From NCBI GenBank assembly GCA_028282925.1, contig JANQGV010000037.1:1-34297 (forward strand): a stretch of DNA of 34,297 bases. The letters are read 5' to 3'. The DNA is from Thermodesulfobacteriota bacterium. Its GTDB lineage: Bacteria; Desulfobacterota; WTBG01; CAIYCZ01; CAIRTM01. The notes beneath the pieces were generated by a model that was not told where the DNA came from, made no database searches, and saw nothing but the letters and a program-made list of their open reading frames with translations. A program made the translations under genes and the position numbers. Shown here in pieces: positions 6,198-14,534 of the stretch (the first letter of the stretch is position 1; each line of letters opens with the position of its first letter).

Positions 6198-7475
6198 CTA
6201 AGGAGATGTATCGGGTTTAAAGCCCGGCGGTGGCTCATTACGGGCCGCATCGAGGCTTTTAAGAATCGAGAGATACGGCAATGCCTGGTCGCGCACTTTC
6301 GGTTCGCGGGCGGCCAGGGTAAGTTCGGTTCTGGCCGTTTCCCAGCGCGCCAGGTCCCAGGCAATGCTGCCCCGCAGGAGATGAAGCCTTCCGTTTTTGC
6401 CGGTGCCGCAACGACCGGGGTTGAGAGCGGCAAGAGCGTCGTCAGAGCGGCCGCTGCTGTGGAGCAAACGTGCCCTGGGCAGGCAGGCATTCTCAGTCGC
6501 GGATATTTCGTCGGCCTTATCAAGAAAGGCAATCGCCCGGTCGTAGCGGTGCGCACGGGTATAGGCATCGGAAATCCGTCGGTACACGTCTGCGGTGGTA
6601 GCATTGTCGCATGACGCTTCAAGCACCCTGGCGGCCTGCAGTGGCGCCCCGAGATACAAATATATCTCGGCGAGGTTTTTTGCATCGCGCGGGTTTGTCT
6701 TCGGGCTCAGCGCAACAGCCACGGCCAGGGCCGCAGCAGCCTGGGGGTACTGTTCGCGCTCGAAACGCAGGTGTGCAAGCAATTTCCAGTACTCGGGGTT
6801 GCCCGGTGTTGTATTTAAATACCGTTCAAGGGTTTGTTGGGCCAGCACGATATCATTGAGGGCGATACAGGTGTGCACAAGCAGCTTGAGCCACTCGGGG
6901 TCTGTTTCGGTATACCGCTCAAGAAGCTCCTGCAAAACACGACGGGCCGTCCTGAAGTCTTCGGCCTGATAATAGGAAATGGCAGCCTGGTGGAGCAGTT
7001 TTCTGCATTCGTCGGCCTGTGAAGGCTGGGACTGTCGGTTCCGGCCGGAGGCGGACTGCTTGATGGAGCAGGCCTTTTCAAAAAAATCTCCGGCGCCGCC
7101 GTACGCTTCGGTTTCATATGAAGCTACCGCGCAGTTCAGGCAGAGCGAATAATTATCGGGCTCAATAATCAACCCTTTGCGGTAGATCTGCAGCGCTTCG
7201 GAGGTCTTCTCCTGCTGATACAGAACGTTTCCCAGCAACAGGCAGACCGTGGCAGAGACGGCATCCGGCTGATGTTCAATGTGCGATTTTAAGATTTTTT
7301 CTGCGGCGGCATACTGTTTCTGCCGGATATGGGTATGGGCCTTCAGGAGAACGGCGCGCGTACGTGGACTGTCAACGTCGGCCTGCGCTCCGGCTGCGGC
7401 AAGGATGAGCGCCGTAAGGACGGCAGGGGCAATCTTGTGAAAAACGCGTAATGAAAGCAGTTTACCGGTGTTCAT
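6198..7475 (-). CDS. TPR-repeat exported protein of TonB2/TtpC-type system
   Basis: A 425-residue protein with an N-terminal signal or anchor (hydrophobic about 13-32, ending AGAQA) and multiple tetratricopeptide repeats across most of its length (YAAAEKILKSHIEHQPD, TSEALQIYRKGLIIEPDN, YPQAAAALAVAVALSP, YDRAIAFLDKADE). TPR proteins are the usual last member of DUF3450-TtpC-ExbB-ExbD-TonB clusters in marine and other Gram-negative bacteria and are thought to aid assembly or coupling at the envelope. Its ATG overlaps the tonB stop by 4 nt, so translation is coupled. Confidence 0.9.
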   Translation of the reverse strand: MNTGKLLSLRVFHKIAPAVLTALILAAAGAQADVDSPRTRAVLLKAHTHIRQKQYAAAEKILKSHIEHQPDAVSATVCLLLGNVLYQQEKTSEALQIYRKGLIIEPDNYSLCLNCAVASYETEAYGGAGDFFEKACSIKQSASGRNRQSQPSQADECRKLLHQAAISYYQAEDFRTARRVLQELLERYTETDPEWLKLLVHTCIALNDIVLAQQTLERYLNTTPGNPEYWKLLAHLRFEREQYPQAAAALAVAVALSPKTNPRDAKNLAEIYLYLGAPLQAARVLEASCDNATTADVYRRISDAYTRAHRYDRAIAFLDKADEISATENACLPRARLLHSSGRSDDALAALNPGRCGTGKNGRLHLLRGSIAWDLARWETARTELTLAAREPKVRDQALPYLSILKSLDAARNEPPPGFKPDTSP

Positions 7476-8128
7476 GTCAAATCAAACTCCAGGGGTAGAA
7501 CCACCCAGGTGGAAACCGCTTCTCCCTCAAGTATGCCGGGCTTGAAGCGCCATTTTTTAACGGCCTGCAGCACCGCCTGGTCGAATACGCCGGGAGGTAT
7601 GGACTCCTGTATCGAGATATCCTGCACGCGTCCTTCGGTGTTCACCAGAAAGCGTACCGTGACTTTTCCTGTAATTTGTCTGCGGCGGGCGCTAAACGGG
7701 TACACCGGGTCCACCTTCCTGAATAGGCGGGGTGCAACATCCACGTCGCCGATCTCATAGCCGTGAAAGGCACCGTCGAGTGCCGACAGTGCCAATCCGG
7801 TTGTGATCCGGGAAGACATGCCCAGCTCAAGGGGCGGCGGGGCGATGTTTAAACGGGGACGCGGAGTGTTTTTCATAGTTCGGCTCGCGGGAGCTTTTTT
7901 CAAAGCGGCCGGGGGTTTTTCTTTGGGCTGCATTTGCCGGGGCGGTTCCTCCGGCGGCAACGGCGGGGCGGTTCGGCTGATCAGGACCGGCATTTCATAC
8001 GACTCCGGCTGCTCGGGAAGGTCGCTGCGCAGGAGAAGGGGGATGCCCAGGAAAAGAAGCATGTTCACAAGAACCGTTCCCAGGGCGATTGTGCTGCCGC
8101 CCGCCAGTTTTCTGCGCTGACGTTTCAT
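7472..8128 (-). CDS. tonB: TonB energy-transducing protein
   Basis: A 218-residue protein with an N-terminal membrane anchor (about 14-34), a proline-rich periplasmic spacer (PPLPPEEPPRQMQPKEKPP...), and a C-terminal TonB domain (VDPVYPFSARRRQITGKVTV...QAVKKWRFKPG) ending in FDLT. It carries proton-motive energy from ExbB-ExbD to outer-membrane receptors such as the one encoded downstream. ATGA-type overlaps with exbD and the TPR gene indicate one transcript. The short linker and domain order fit TonB2-type proteins of TtpC systems. Confidence 0.95.
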   Translation of the reverse strand: MKRQRRKLAGGSTIALGTVLVNMLLFLGIPLLLRSDLPEQPESYEMPVLISRTAPPLPPEEPPRQMQPKEKPPAALKKAPASRTMKNTPRPRLNIAPPPLELGMSSRITTGLALSALDGAFHGYEIGDVDVAPRLFRKVDPVYPFSARRRQITGKVTVRFLVNTEGRVQDISIQESIPPGVFDQAVLQAVKKWRFKPGILEGEAVSTWVVLPLEFDLT

Positions 8129-8541
8129 TCCGGCTTCCTCGCGGCGACACTGATGTTTTGCACACCGGCCATGCGGCAGGCGTCGAGCACCATGACGACG
8201 ATACCGTTGTGACTGAGACGGTCGGCGGCGATGACGACCGACCCCTCAGGTATTTCAGCCAGAAAGCGTTCCATGCGTGCCCGGACTGAGCGGACGTCGA
8301 CGGGCCGCCCCTCGATATACACCAGATCCTCGGCGGTAATTGCAATAACCATATTGGTCTTTTCCTTGGAAACGGCTGTTTTGGCCACAGGCCTTTTTAC
8401 ATCGACTCCCGCTTCCTTTACAAAGCTGGTTGTGGCAATAAAAAAGATAAGCAGGATGAAAATCATGTCCATCAGCGGGGCCATGTTCAGCTCGGTTGTT
8501 TGTCTTCTCTGTCTCAGGCGTCCGTAGCGAATGCTGTTCAT
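8125..8541 (-). CDS. exbD: ExbD biopolymer transport protein
   Basis: A 138-residue single-pass protein. The helix begins LNMAPLMDMIFILLIFF, with the conserved membrane aspartate at residue 25, the proton-coupled position in ExbD/TolR/MotB. A periplasmic domain follows (SHNGIVVMVLDACRMAGVQNISVAARKPE). It forms the proton channel with ExbB to energise TonB. Overlaps tonB by 4 nt and follows exbB by 19 nt. Confidence 0.95.
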   Translation of the reverse strand: MNSIRYGRLRQRRQTTELNMAPLMDMIFILLIFFIATTSFVKEAGVDVKRPVAKTAVSKEKTNMVIAITAEDLVYIEGRPVDVRSVRARMERFLAEIPEGSVVIAADRLSHNGIVVMVLDACRMAGVQNISVAARKPE

Positions 8542-8560
8542 AGTGATATCTTTCCTGCCT

Positions 8561-9181
8561 TCAGGCCCCTATCTCCGAGTGGGTGTGGGGGTCAAGCTCC
8601 CGGAACAGTTCAACGCAGAAATGTTTCATCCGGTTTTCAAGCTGCCCGGACTTCTGTAGCAGAAAGCTTCCCAGCAGCAGGCCCGGGACGGAAACAATCA
8701 AACCCGCCTGTGTGGTGATCAGGGCCGCGGAAATACCTGCTGAAAGGGCGCGGGCGTTGCCGGTTCCGAAAAAGGCGATGGCATCAAAGGTTGTTATCAT
8801 GCCGCCGATGGTACCCAGCAGACCCAGCAGCGGCGCTATTGCAGCCAGAACCAGAATCGTTCCGATGTGGCGTTCACTCATGCTGATGCGGCGCGCCAGA
8901 ACACTGTCGAGGAGCGCCCGGTCGAGGTCACGGATACGGGAGCGTGACTGCATGAAAACCGAAACAATTTCACGCTGCCAGTCTGCGGCTTTGATGTCTG
9001 TTCCGTGCGTCTGCAGCTCATCTACATTAATGTGACGCTCGGCTTTTAAACATCCATCGAATTCCATGTATTTTTTCATAATCAGTATCCACATCCATAC
9101 CGAGATGAGGAGGAGCGGAAGCATGACCAACCCGCCGCCGGAAAAATAGCCTCCGATGTTTTCATACAGGTTGCTGAGCAT
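8561..9181 (-). CDS. exbB: ExbB/TolQ/MotA-type proton channel subunit
   Basis: A 206-residue protein with three predicted helices: about 17-36, about 110-135 (LGLLGTIGGMITTFDAIAFFGTG) and about 145-172 (GISAALITTQAGLIVSVPGLLLGSF). These contain the conserved LLGT and T-T residues that line the ExbB proton path. It partners ExbD. Its start codon overlaps the stop of the long TtpC-like gene by one base. This is the second ExbB-type protein of the operon, as expected for a TonB2-type system. Confidence 0.95.
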   Translation of the reverse strand: MLSNLYENIGGYFSGGGLVMLPLLLISVWMWILIMKKYMEFDGCLKAERHINVDELQTHGTDIKAADWQREIVSVFMQSRSRIRDLDRALLDSVLARRISMSERHIGTILVLAAIAPLLGLLGTIGGMITTFDAIAFFGTGNARALSAGISAALITTQAGLIVSVPGLLLGSFLLQKSGQLENRMKHFCVELFRELDPHTHSEIGA

Positions 9182-10629
9182 CAGGCTGGCTTTCCGTTAA
9201 CCCCGTTATTGGTTACCAGGGTAACGGCGAATGCCGTTCCCTTTTCTTCCATATCGCCTATGATCGCATCAACCCGCCGCTCAAGGAAATGGTGCATGAA
9301 CATAATGGGAATGGCCACCGCCAGCCCGAGCTGGGTCGTAACCAGGGCTTCTGAAATGCCCCCCGACATCATGCGGGGATCACCTGTACCGAAGAGGGTT
9401 ATGACATGGAAGGTGTTGATCATGCCGGTCACGGTTCCCAGCAGGCCCAGCAGAGGTGCTATGGCAGCCAGCACGCCCAGGGTCGGGATAAAGCGCTCAA
9501 GTCGCGGCAGTTCCTTCAGCAGGGCTTCCTGCAGGGCATCCTCGATAACGTCGCGGGTGGTTCCCAGGTGTTGCAGGGCGCTGAGCAGGACCCGGCAGAC
9601 AGGCACCTGCACTTGCTGCTCGCAAAAACTGCGACACTCCTGCCATTTTTGTCCGGCACCCATTTTGGTAACTTTTTCGATGATTGAGTCGGTATTGGAG
9701 CGGATTCGTCTCAGGAAAAGGAGCCGCTCGACAGCCAGTCCCAGGCCGACAATCCCGACCAGCAGGATCGGCCAGACCAGAATGCCTCCCGATTGCAGCC
9801 GCTCGGCAATGCTCCTGCGGCCGGCAAAACGCTGAAAAACCGCACCGCGTGACAGATCAAGAAAGAGATGGTCCGATTGCCCGTCCATGTAGCGGTCGAT
9901 GTTTTTTGCCACTCCCCGGGAAAGCTTTCCCTTGACGGCCAGCAGCCGGCCGCCGGGGGTCGGGCGCAGGTAGCCGGTTGCGCCGTCGGCCGTCCGGTAG
10001 CATGCCGTAAGCATGCCGATCCGCATTATTTCGCCGGAAACAACCTGTCCTTCGGAGTTGATGAACTCGCCTTTGCGTCTGGTGGGGATGCCTGAAAGGC
10101 CCATGGTTCTCATCAGTACGTCCACCAGCGAGCGGATTCCGGCCATGCCCGGAAAACGTTCGGCCCGGGCCAGGGTAGCTATTGTGTCCCGCACCGACGG
10201 CATTTCCGCCAGCATGAATCCTTCACTGAGGAGGCTTTCGAGTTCCTTGGCAGCCGTTTTTACCGTGCCTTCAATGATTTTGATTTCCTCACGCTGCTCT
10301 TCGAGCTCTTTGGACAGGGTGCGCTCCTGCTCCATAAGCTGGTCGAACTGTTTTTTTAAATCGGCGAAGGTACGCTCGCGCCGGTCGGATTCGGCTTTGA
10401 GTTCCGACAGTTCTTGCTGAAGGCGGAGGCGCTCCTGGATGATTATTTCTTCCGTCCTTTGAGCATCTTTAATCGTTTGCTGCTTCTGCTGCTGCAGCTT
10501 CGTCGCAGCCCGGGTCCAGGCATTGTCGGAAGCAGGCGGCGCATCCTGCGCTGAGATACTTACTGGTAAAAGCATCCAGAGCAGCAGGAAACACAACATG
10601 ATAGTGCAGCGAAATAGTCTTTTTTTCAT
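9181..10629 (-). CDS. TtpC-like long ExbB-family protein
   Basis: A 482-residue protein with a signal peptide (about 1-28, SISAQ), a periplasmic region starting with a long coiled coil (about 40-135, rich in Q/E/K/R: KLQQQKQQTIKDAQRTEE...), then a C-terminal ExbB/MotA domain. The domain has a helix near 285-308 (GILVWPILLVGIVGLGLAVE) and LLGLLGTVTGMINTFHVITLFGTG near 400. This architecture is that of TtpC, which in Vibrio is an extra component needed by the TonB2 system. ATGA overlaps on both sides tie it to the DUF3450 gene and exbB. Confidence 0.9.
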   Translation of the reverse strand: MKKRLFRCTIMLCFLLLWMLLPVSISAQDAPPASDNAWTRAATKLQQQKQQTIKDAQRTEEIIIQERLRLQQELSELKAESDRRERTFADLKKQFDQLMEQERTLSKELEEQREEIKIIEGTVKTAAKELESLLSEGFMLAEMPSVRDTIATLARAERFPGMAGIRSLVDVLMRTMGLSGIPTRRKGEFINSEGQVVSGEIMRIGMLTACYRTADGATGYLRPTPGGRLLAVKGKLSRGVAKNIDRYMDGQSDHLFLDLSRGAVFQRFAGRRSIAERLQSGGILVWPILLVGIVGLGLAVERLLFLRRIRSNTDSIIEKVTKMGAGQKWQECRSFCEQQVQVPVCRVLLSALQHLGTTRDVIEDALQEALLKELPRLERFIPTLGVLAAIAPLLGLLGTVTGMINTFHVITLFGTGDPRMMSGGISEALVTTQLGLAVAIPIMFMHHFLERRVDAIIGDMEEKGTAFAVTLVTNNGVNGKPA

Positions 10630-11405
10630 TGTTTATACGTTCCTATGGGTATATCCAGCAATTCTATCGCCCGTTTGCGCTGCGCCATGTCCATTGCCCT
10701 GCCGATTGCGGCACCGTAGCCCGAAGCGATTTTTTGCCAGGTGTTTTCACGTGCATTCCAGTAGCCCGATTCTTTTGCATCGAGGGTTTGATAAAAAAGC
10801 GCCGTCCGGCCCAGACGCAACAGCTTTACCCGGACAGGCGAGCCGTTAAACTCCAGTGCGGTTTCCGTAACATCGATGGTCCGGCCGTACGAAGCCTCAA
10901 CCTGCAGGGCTTCAACCACTCTTCTCAATTTTTCGCTCAAACCGATATGATAGTCATTCAGCGAGTCATGCAGAAATTTCAGCCGGCGCTGACGCTCTTC
11001 GGGCAAAAACGGGACATCTTTGCGGACCTGCTCTTCAAGTTCGCGCAGGCTTTGGTTGAGGAAGGGTTCAAGCTCCATGCGGAGCCGGCGCATTTCTTCT
11101 CTTTTACGCTCCAGTTCACGTATGGCGGTTTGCTGCTTTTCAATATAGCTGGTGTATTTTTCCTGTTGAAAGGTGAGCCAGGCGTTTTTTGTTTTCAGGT
11201 TGCGGATTTCTTCCTGCAGGCCGTGGCGCTGATCATCCCAGGCGGCGACCCTGTCCTGGGCCTTTTTTTCGATAGCTATTGCTTTGCCTGCCGTTGCGTC
11301 GACAAGCTTCGGCTGCAGGTCCAGGCATACCGCTGGATGCGCGGTGAGCACCGCCAGCAGAACGGCTGCAACAAGTATGTTTTTTTGAGTGATCATACGA
11401 TTCAT
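10626..11405 (-). CDS. DUF3450 family periplasmic coiled-coil protein
   Basis: A 259-residue protein from the start chosen here (ATG at 11403-11405 with GGAAAA just before; the ORF-track start lies 19 codons upstream and would bury the signal peptide). The signal peptide (about 1-25, ending AVC) is followed by a long helical, charged region (WDDQRHGLQEEIRNLKTKNA...EKQQTAIRELERKREEMRR) and a C-terminal globular part (RLGRTALFYQTLDAKESGYW). DUF3450 proteins regularly precede TtpC in TonB2-type clusters, but their molecular role is not known. It overlaps ttpC by 4 nt. Confidence 0.9.
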   Translation of the reverse strand: MNRMITQKNILVAAVLLAVLTAHPAVCLDLQPKLVDATAGKAIAIEKKAQDRVAAWDDQRHGLQEEIRNLKTKNAWLTFQQEKYTSYIEKQQTAIRELERKREEMRRLRMELEPFLNQSLRELEEQVRKDVPFLPEERQRRLKFLHDSLNDYHIGLSEKLRRVVEALQVEASYGRTIDVTETALEFNGSPVRVKLLRLGRTALFYQTLDAKESGYWNARENTWQKIASGYGAAIGRAMDMAQRKRAIELLDIPIGTYKQ

Positions 11406-11519
11406 TTTTCCGTTTCGATGTCTGTTATAGATAAAAAACTGATTTTTAAGCCCGGTCGGCACAAGCCCTTAAGGTGCGCATGCACATATGCACCGGTGCG
11501 GTTTCAAAAAATGCAACTG

Positions 11520-12653
11520 CTATAAGGGCATCCGCAGCTTTTTGAGGAGCTCAATTTTTTCGGATTTGGTCATTTTCCTGTTTTTTATTTCACTCCTGGC
11601 CGTATGGAGTTTTTTCGTCGCTGTATAAAGTCCTGTTTCCGGGGGCGGCACCACACGCTTGCCCCTGCCGTAGGGGTCGTGACCGGGGCTGTTGTCAAAT
11701 TCCTCGGAGATGAGGTAAATATTGGTTGTGACGTTTTTAGAACCGCCGTGATAGCCGCTGTGGGCCCCGTTGATATAGTCTGCAATGGTTTTTTCATAGT
11801 CAGTTATACCGGGGTTGTAATAGGATATCAGCCAGCAGAATCCCCGGAACTCGAAGGTGGGTATTTCATCGGCCTGACCATCGAAATAGGTCTGGGTTCC
11901 GTCGGTGCTGTACAGCGACATATAGGTAAGGGTTGACATTGGATTTTCAATCATGTTTTGAAAGCTGTGGGTTTCGTCAAACCCGTAAACACCATCATCA
12001 TTGGCGGTATCTTCAGAATTGACGGGACGTCCCGTATAGAGCTCCAGGGTGGCGAATCTGGTTTTGTCCCACAGGTCTTTCCGGCGGTACAGCTCCTTGC
12101 GCAGCCTGAAAATATCCGCGGGAAAATCGGCCTGGGGGTCGTCATAGATGGCCTGTACCTGCTCTTCGATATAGGGTATTTTATCCGCCTTGGGCAGAAG
12201 CGTGAAGCCTTTCGGGGTCGAGTTGAGGTGAAACCGGCTGTCGCCACGATTGTTCCATTTCGCACCATAGGTGGTGAGCATGGGATGGTGATGGCCGCCG
12301 TTGGGGATGCCGAGTTCCTCGACCTCGCCGTCGAAGTAGGCCAGGAGTTTGTCATAGTACCAGCATTTTTCTTCAATCCACCAGTCATGAAACTCATCGT
12401 CAAATTCATTGATCGGGTATGCCCACCACCAGCCGTCATACTTTGCCAGCACATAGCCGTCGTCCACCCATTCGGTACGCAGGTTTTTTTGGGTAAAATA
12501 CCGGTTTCCCGTTGTGAGGTCCGTCTGCCAGTTTGCCCGGCAACCGCTCTTCCGGGTGGTTTCTGCATGAGCCCATTTTGTGTTCAGGGGAAATCCAAGG
12601 CCGATTCCCGCAGTCGACAGTCCTGCAAGTTTTAGAAATGATCTTCTCTTCAT
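11520..12653 (-). CDS. Tat-exported aromatic-rich protein of unknown function
   Basis: A 377-residue protein starting at the ATG at 12651-12653, which has AAGGAGC 6 nt upstream; the ORF-track start six codons earlier lacks this. The N-terminus MKRRSFLKLAGLSTAGIGLG is a clear twin-arginine signal, so it is exported folded, often with a cofactor. The mature part is unusually rich in Trp, Tyr and His, with segments DGWWWAYPINEFDDEFHDWW, EEKCWYYDKL and GGHHHP, and three scattered Cys. The C-terminus is basic and helical (TKSEKIELLKKLRMPL). I do not recognise the family. Its place between the ABC pair and the DUF3450-TtpC-TonB genes suggests a periplasmic binding, redox or ligand-processing role in the same pathway. 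Confidence 0.85.
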   Translation of the reverse strand: MKRRSFLKLAGLSTAGIGLGFPLNTKWAHAETTRKSGCRANWQTDLTTGNRYFTQKNLRTEWVDDGYVLAKYDGWWWAYPINEFDDEFHDWWIEEKCWYYDKLLAYFDGEVEELGIPNGGHHHPMLTTYGAKWNNRGDSRFHLNSTPKGFTLLPKADKIPYIEEQVQAIYDDPQADFPADIFRLRKELYRRKDLWDKTRFATLELYTGRPVNSEDTANDDGVYGFDETHSFQNMIENPMSTLTYMSLYSTDGTQTYFDGQADEIPTFEFRGFCWLISYYNPGITDYEKTIADYINGAHSGYHGGSKNVTTNIYLISEEFDNSPGHDPYGRGKRVVPPPETGLYTATKKLHTARSEIKNRKMTKSEKIELLKKLRMPL

Positions 12654-12779
12654 ACTTTTGCTCCTTATCATGTGTACGTCAAATGGTTATCTGTTTCGGT
12701 CCTACAGGCCTATCTATAGCAAACGTCATTATCCGGTTGCAGGGAGGGCGGTCCACTGTAGCATTACACGGCACCCACG

Positions 12780-14534
12780 TCACTGTAGCGAGGCGTCGGC
12801 CCGCCCATGCTTGAGCAGTTGCCGGAATGTTCCGTTACGGTTCATTAACTCTCCATATGTTCCCTGTTCGACGATGGTGCCCTCATCAAGCACCATAATG
12901 GTATCGGCGCCCACGATGGTAGACGGCCGGTGAGAAACCGTTATAATCGTCTTGTCCTTAAACTCGTGAGCTATTGTTTTCAAAATGCTGCCCTCGTTCA
13001 GGGTGTCCAGATTGCTTGTCGCTTCGTCAAGGAGGATAACGGGGGCATCGTGAATGAGGGCCCGCGCTATGGCGATTCTCTGCCGTTCACCGGCCGAAAG
13101 CCTGCAACCGGATTCACCGACCCTGGTTTGATAGCCGTTGGGCAGGGTCATGATGAAATCGTGAATATTGGCGCGTCTGGATGCTGTTTCCACCTCCTCG
13201 GTGGTTGCGGCCGGATTGCCTGTTTTAATGTTGGCTTCGATAGTGTCATTGAAAAGGTATGTATCCTGAGAGACCATGGTCATGTTCGAACGCAGATACG
13301 AAAGGGGGGGTTCCTTGATGTTCTCCCCGTTCAAGAAGATCTCTCCGTGGTCGACATCCCAGAAACGCAGCAACAGCCTCAGGACGGTACTTTTGCCGGA
13401 CCCGCTCGGGCCGACTATGGCCGTTTTGGTGTTCGGCTTGATAGCGATGTCCAGATCACGGCAGACAGACTCATCCTTTCCGGGATACGAGAACAGGACA
13501 TTGTTATAGTTGATATCAGGCGTATTGTGACGCACCCGGGAGTGTGCTCCCGGGTGCTCGATGACGAGGGGTTTTTCGTCCAGCAATGAGAATATCCTTT
13601 CAGACGCCGCAAAGGTATGCATCAAGTCGTTGGTCAATGCGCTTAATGCAACAAGAGGACCGAAGGAGCTTGCCGCGGTAACGGTTACGATAATAACACC
13701 GTCAATGCCGATATCTCCCAGGTGCAGGCGATAGAGGGCGCTAAAAAGAACGGCAGCGGTCCCGCCAAGGATACAGGATTCGGAAAGTGCCATGACAAAC
13801 CCCTCATACCTCCGCAGTTTGCGTGAAGCATCGGTCAGTTCCTGTCCTTTGCGGCGAATCTCTTTTTGCCGGTCTTCGGCGCGGCCGAACATAATAAGCT
13901 CGCGCAGCCCCTGCAGGCTGTCGAGAAAATGGGTATTGATGGCGGAAAACCCCGCATGATAGTTTCTGCCGGTAGCCCGGACATGCCGCGCGATGTATAA
14001 GGGTATCAGGGTGCACAAATAGAATACAAGCAGAATCAAAGAGAAGCCGTACCAGAAGGTGCCGGCAAAGATGAGTACGGTAAGGGGTACCACAATGCCG
14101 ATGGATACCGGCGCAATGGTGTGGGCGAAAAAAACCTCAACATACTCGACATCCCCCATAATGGTCGTCACAATGTCGCCGGACCGTTTATCGATCAGCT
14201 TGGCGGGCGCAAGCCGGCGCAGAGCCCCGAAAATTTTTTCCCGCATGAGCGACAGCAGGCGAAAGGCGACATCATGACCCATGAGTTGTTCAAAATAGCC
14301 CAGGGGGCCACGCACTAGAGCGGCTGCAAGGGTTAAACCGACAAGTGCTTTAAAAGGCAACGCCAGTTGTATTCCCAGCGCACTCGCCACTACCATGGAA
14401 CCGAATACCATGATAAGAACGGCCGAGAGATTACCGAGAATGCCAAGAAAAATACAGGCGAGCATGGTCGGTGCAAGAGGAGTCACCATGTGTAAAAGCC
14501 GCAGCATTATTTTAACGGCCGGTTGTTTATGCAT
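12780..14534 (-). CDS. CydC-like ABC half-transporter (permease-ATPase)
   Basis: A 584-residue fused membrane-ATPase protein from the ATG at 14532-14534 (AAAGGAGA upstream). The N-terminal exporter-type membrane domain (about 1-310) includes YFEQLMGHDVAFRLLSLMRE and LIDKRSGDIVTTIMGDVEYVE, strongly reminiscent of CydC. The ATPase has Walker A VGPSGSGKST, signature LSAGERQRIAIARAL (Ala in place of the usual LSGGQ second Gly) and Walker B VILLDEATSNLD. It overlaps the stop of its partner by 8 nt, so the two form a heterodimer. CydDC exports thiols or handles heme; related pairs (YbtPQ, IrtAB) import siderophores. Context favours a role with the TonB uptake genes. Confidence 0.9.
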   Translation of the reverse strand: MHKQPAVKIMLRLLHMVTPLAPTMLACIFLGILGNLSAVLIMVFGSMVVASALGIQLALPFKALVGLTLAAALVRGPLGYFEQLMGHDVAFRLLSLMREKIFGALRRLAPAKLIDKRSGDIVTTIMGDVEYVEVFFAHTIAPVSIGIVVPLTVLIFAGTFWYGFSLILLVFYLCTLIPLYIARHVRATGRNYHAGFSAINTHFLDSLQGLRELIMFGRAEDRQKEIRRKGQELTDASRKLRRYEGFVMALSESCILGGTAAVLFSALYRLHLGDIGIDGVIIVTVTAASSFGPLVALSALTNDLMHTFAASERIFSLLDEKPLVIEHPGAHSRVRHNTPDINYNNVLFSYPGKDESVCRDLDIAIKPNTKTAIVGPSGSGKSTVLRLLLRFWDVDHGEIFLNGENIKEPPLSYLRSNMTMVSQDTYLFNDTIEANIKTGNPAATTEEVETASRRANIHDFIMTLPNGYQTRVGESGCRLSAGERQRIAIARALIHDAPVILLDEATSNLDTLNEGSILKTIAHEFKDKTIITVSHRPSTIVGADTIMVLDEGTIVEQGTYGELMNRNGTFRQLLKHGRADASLQ

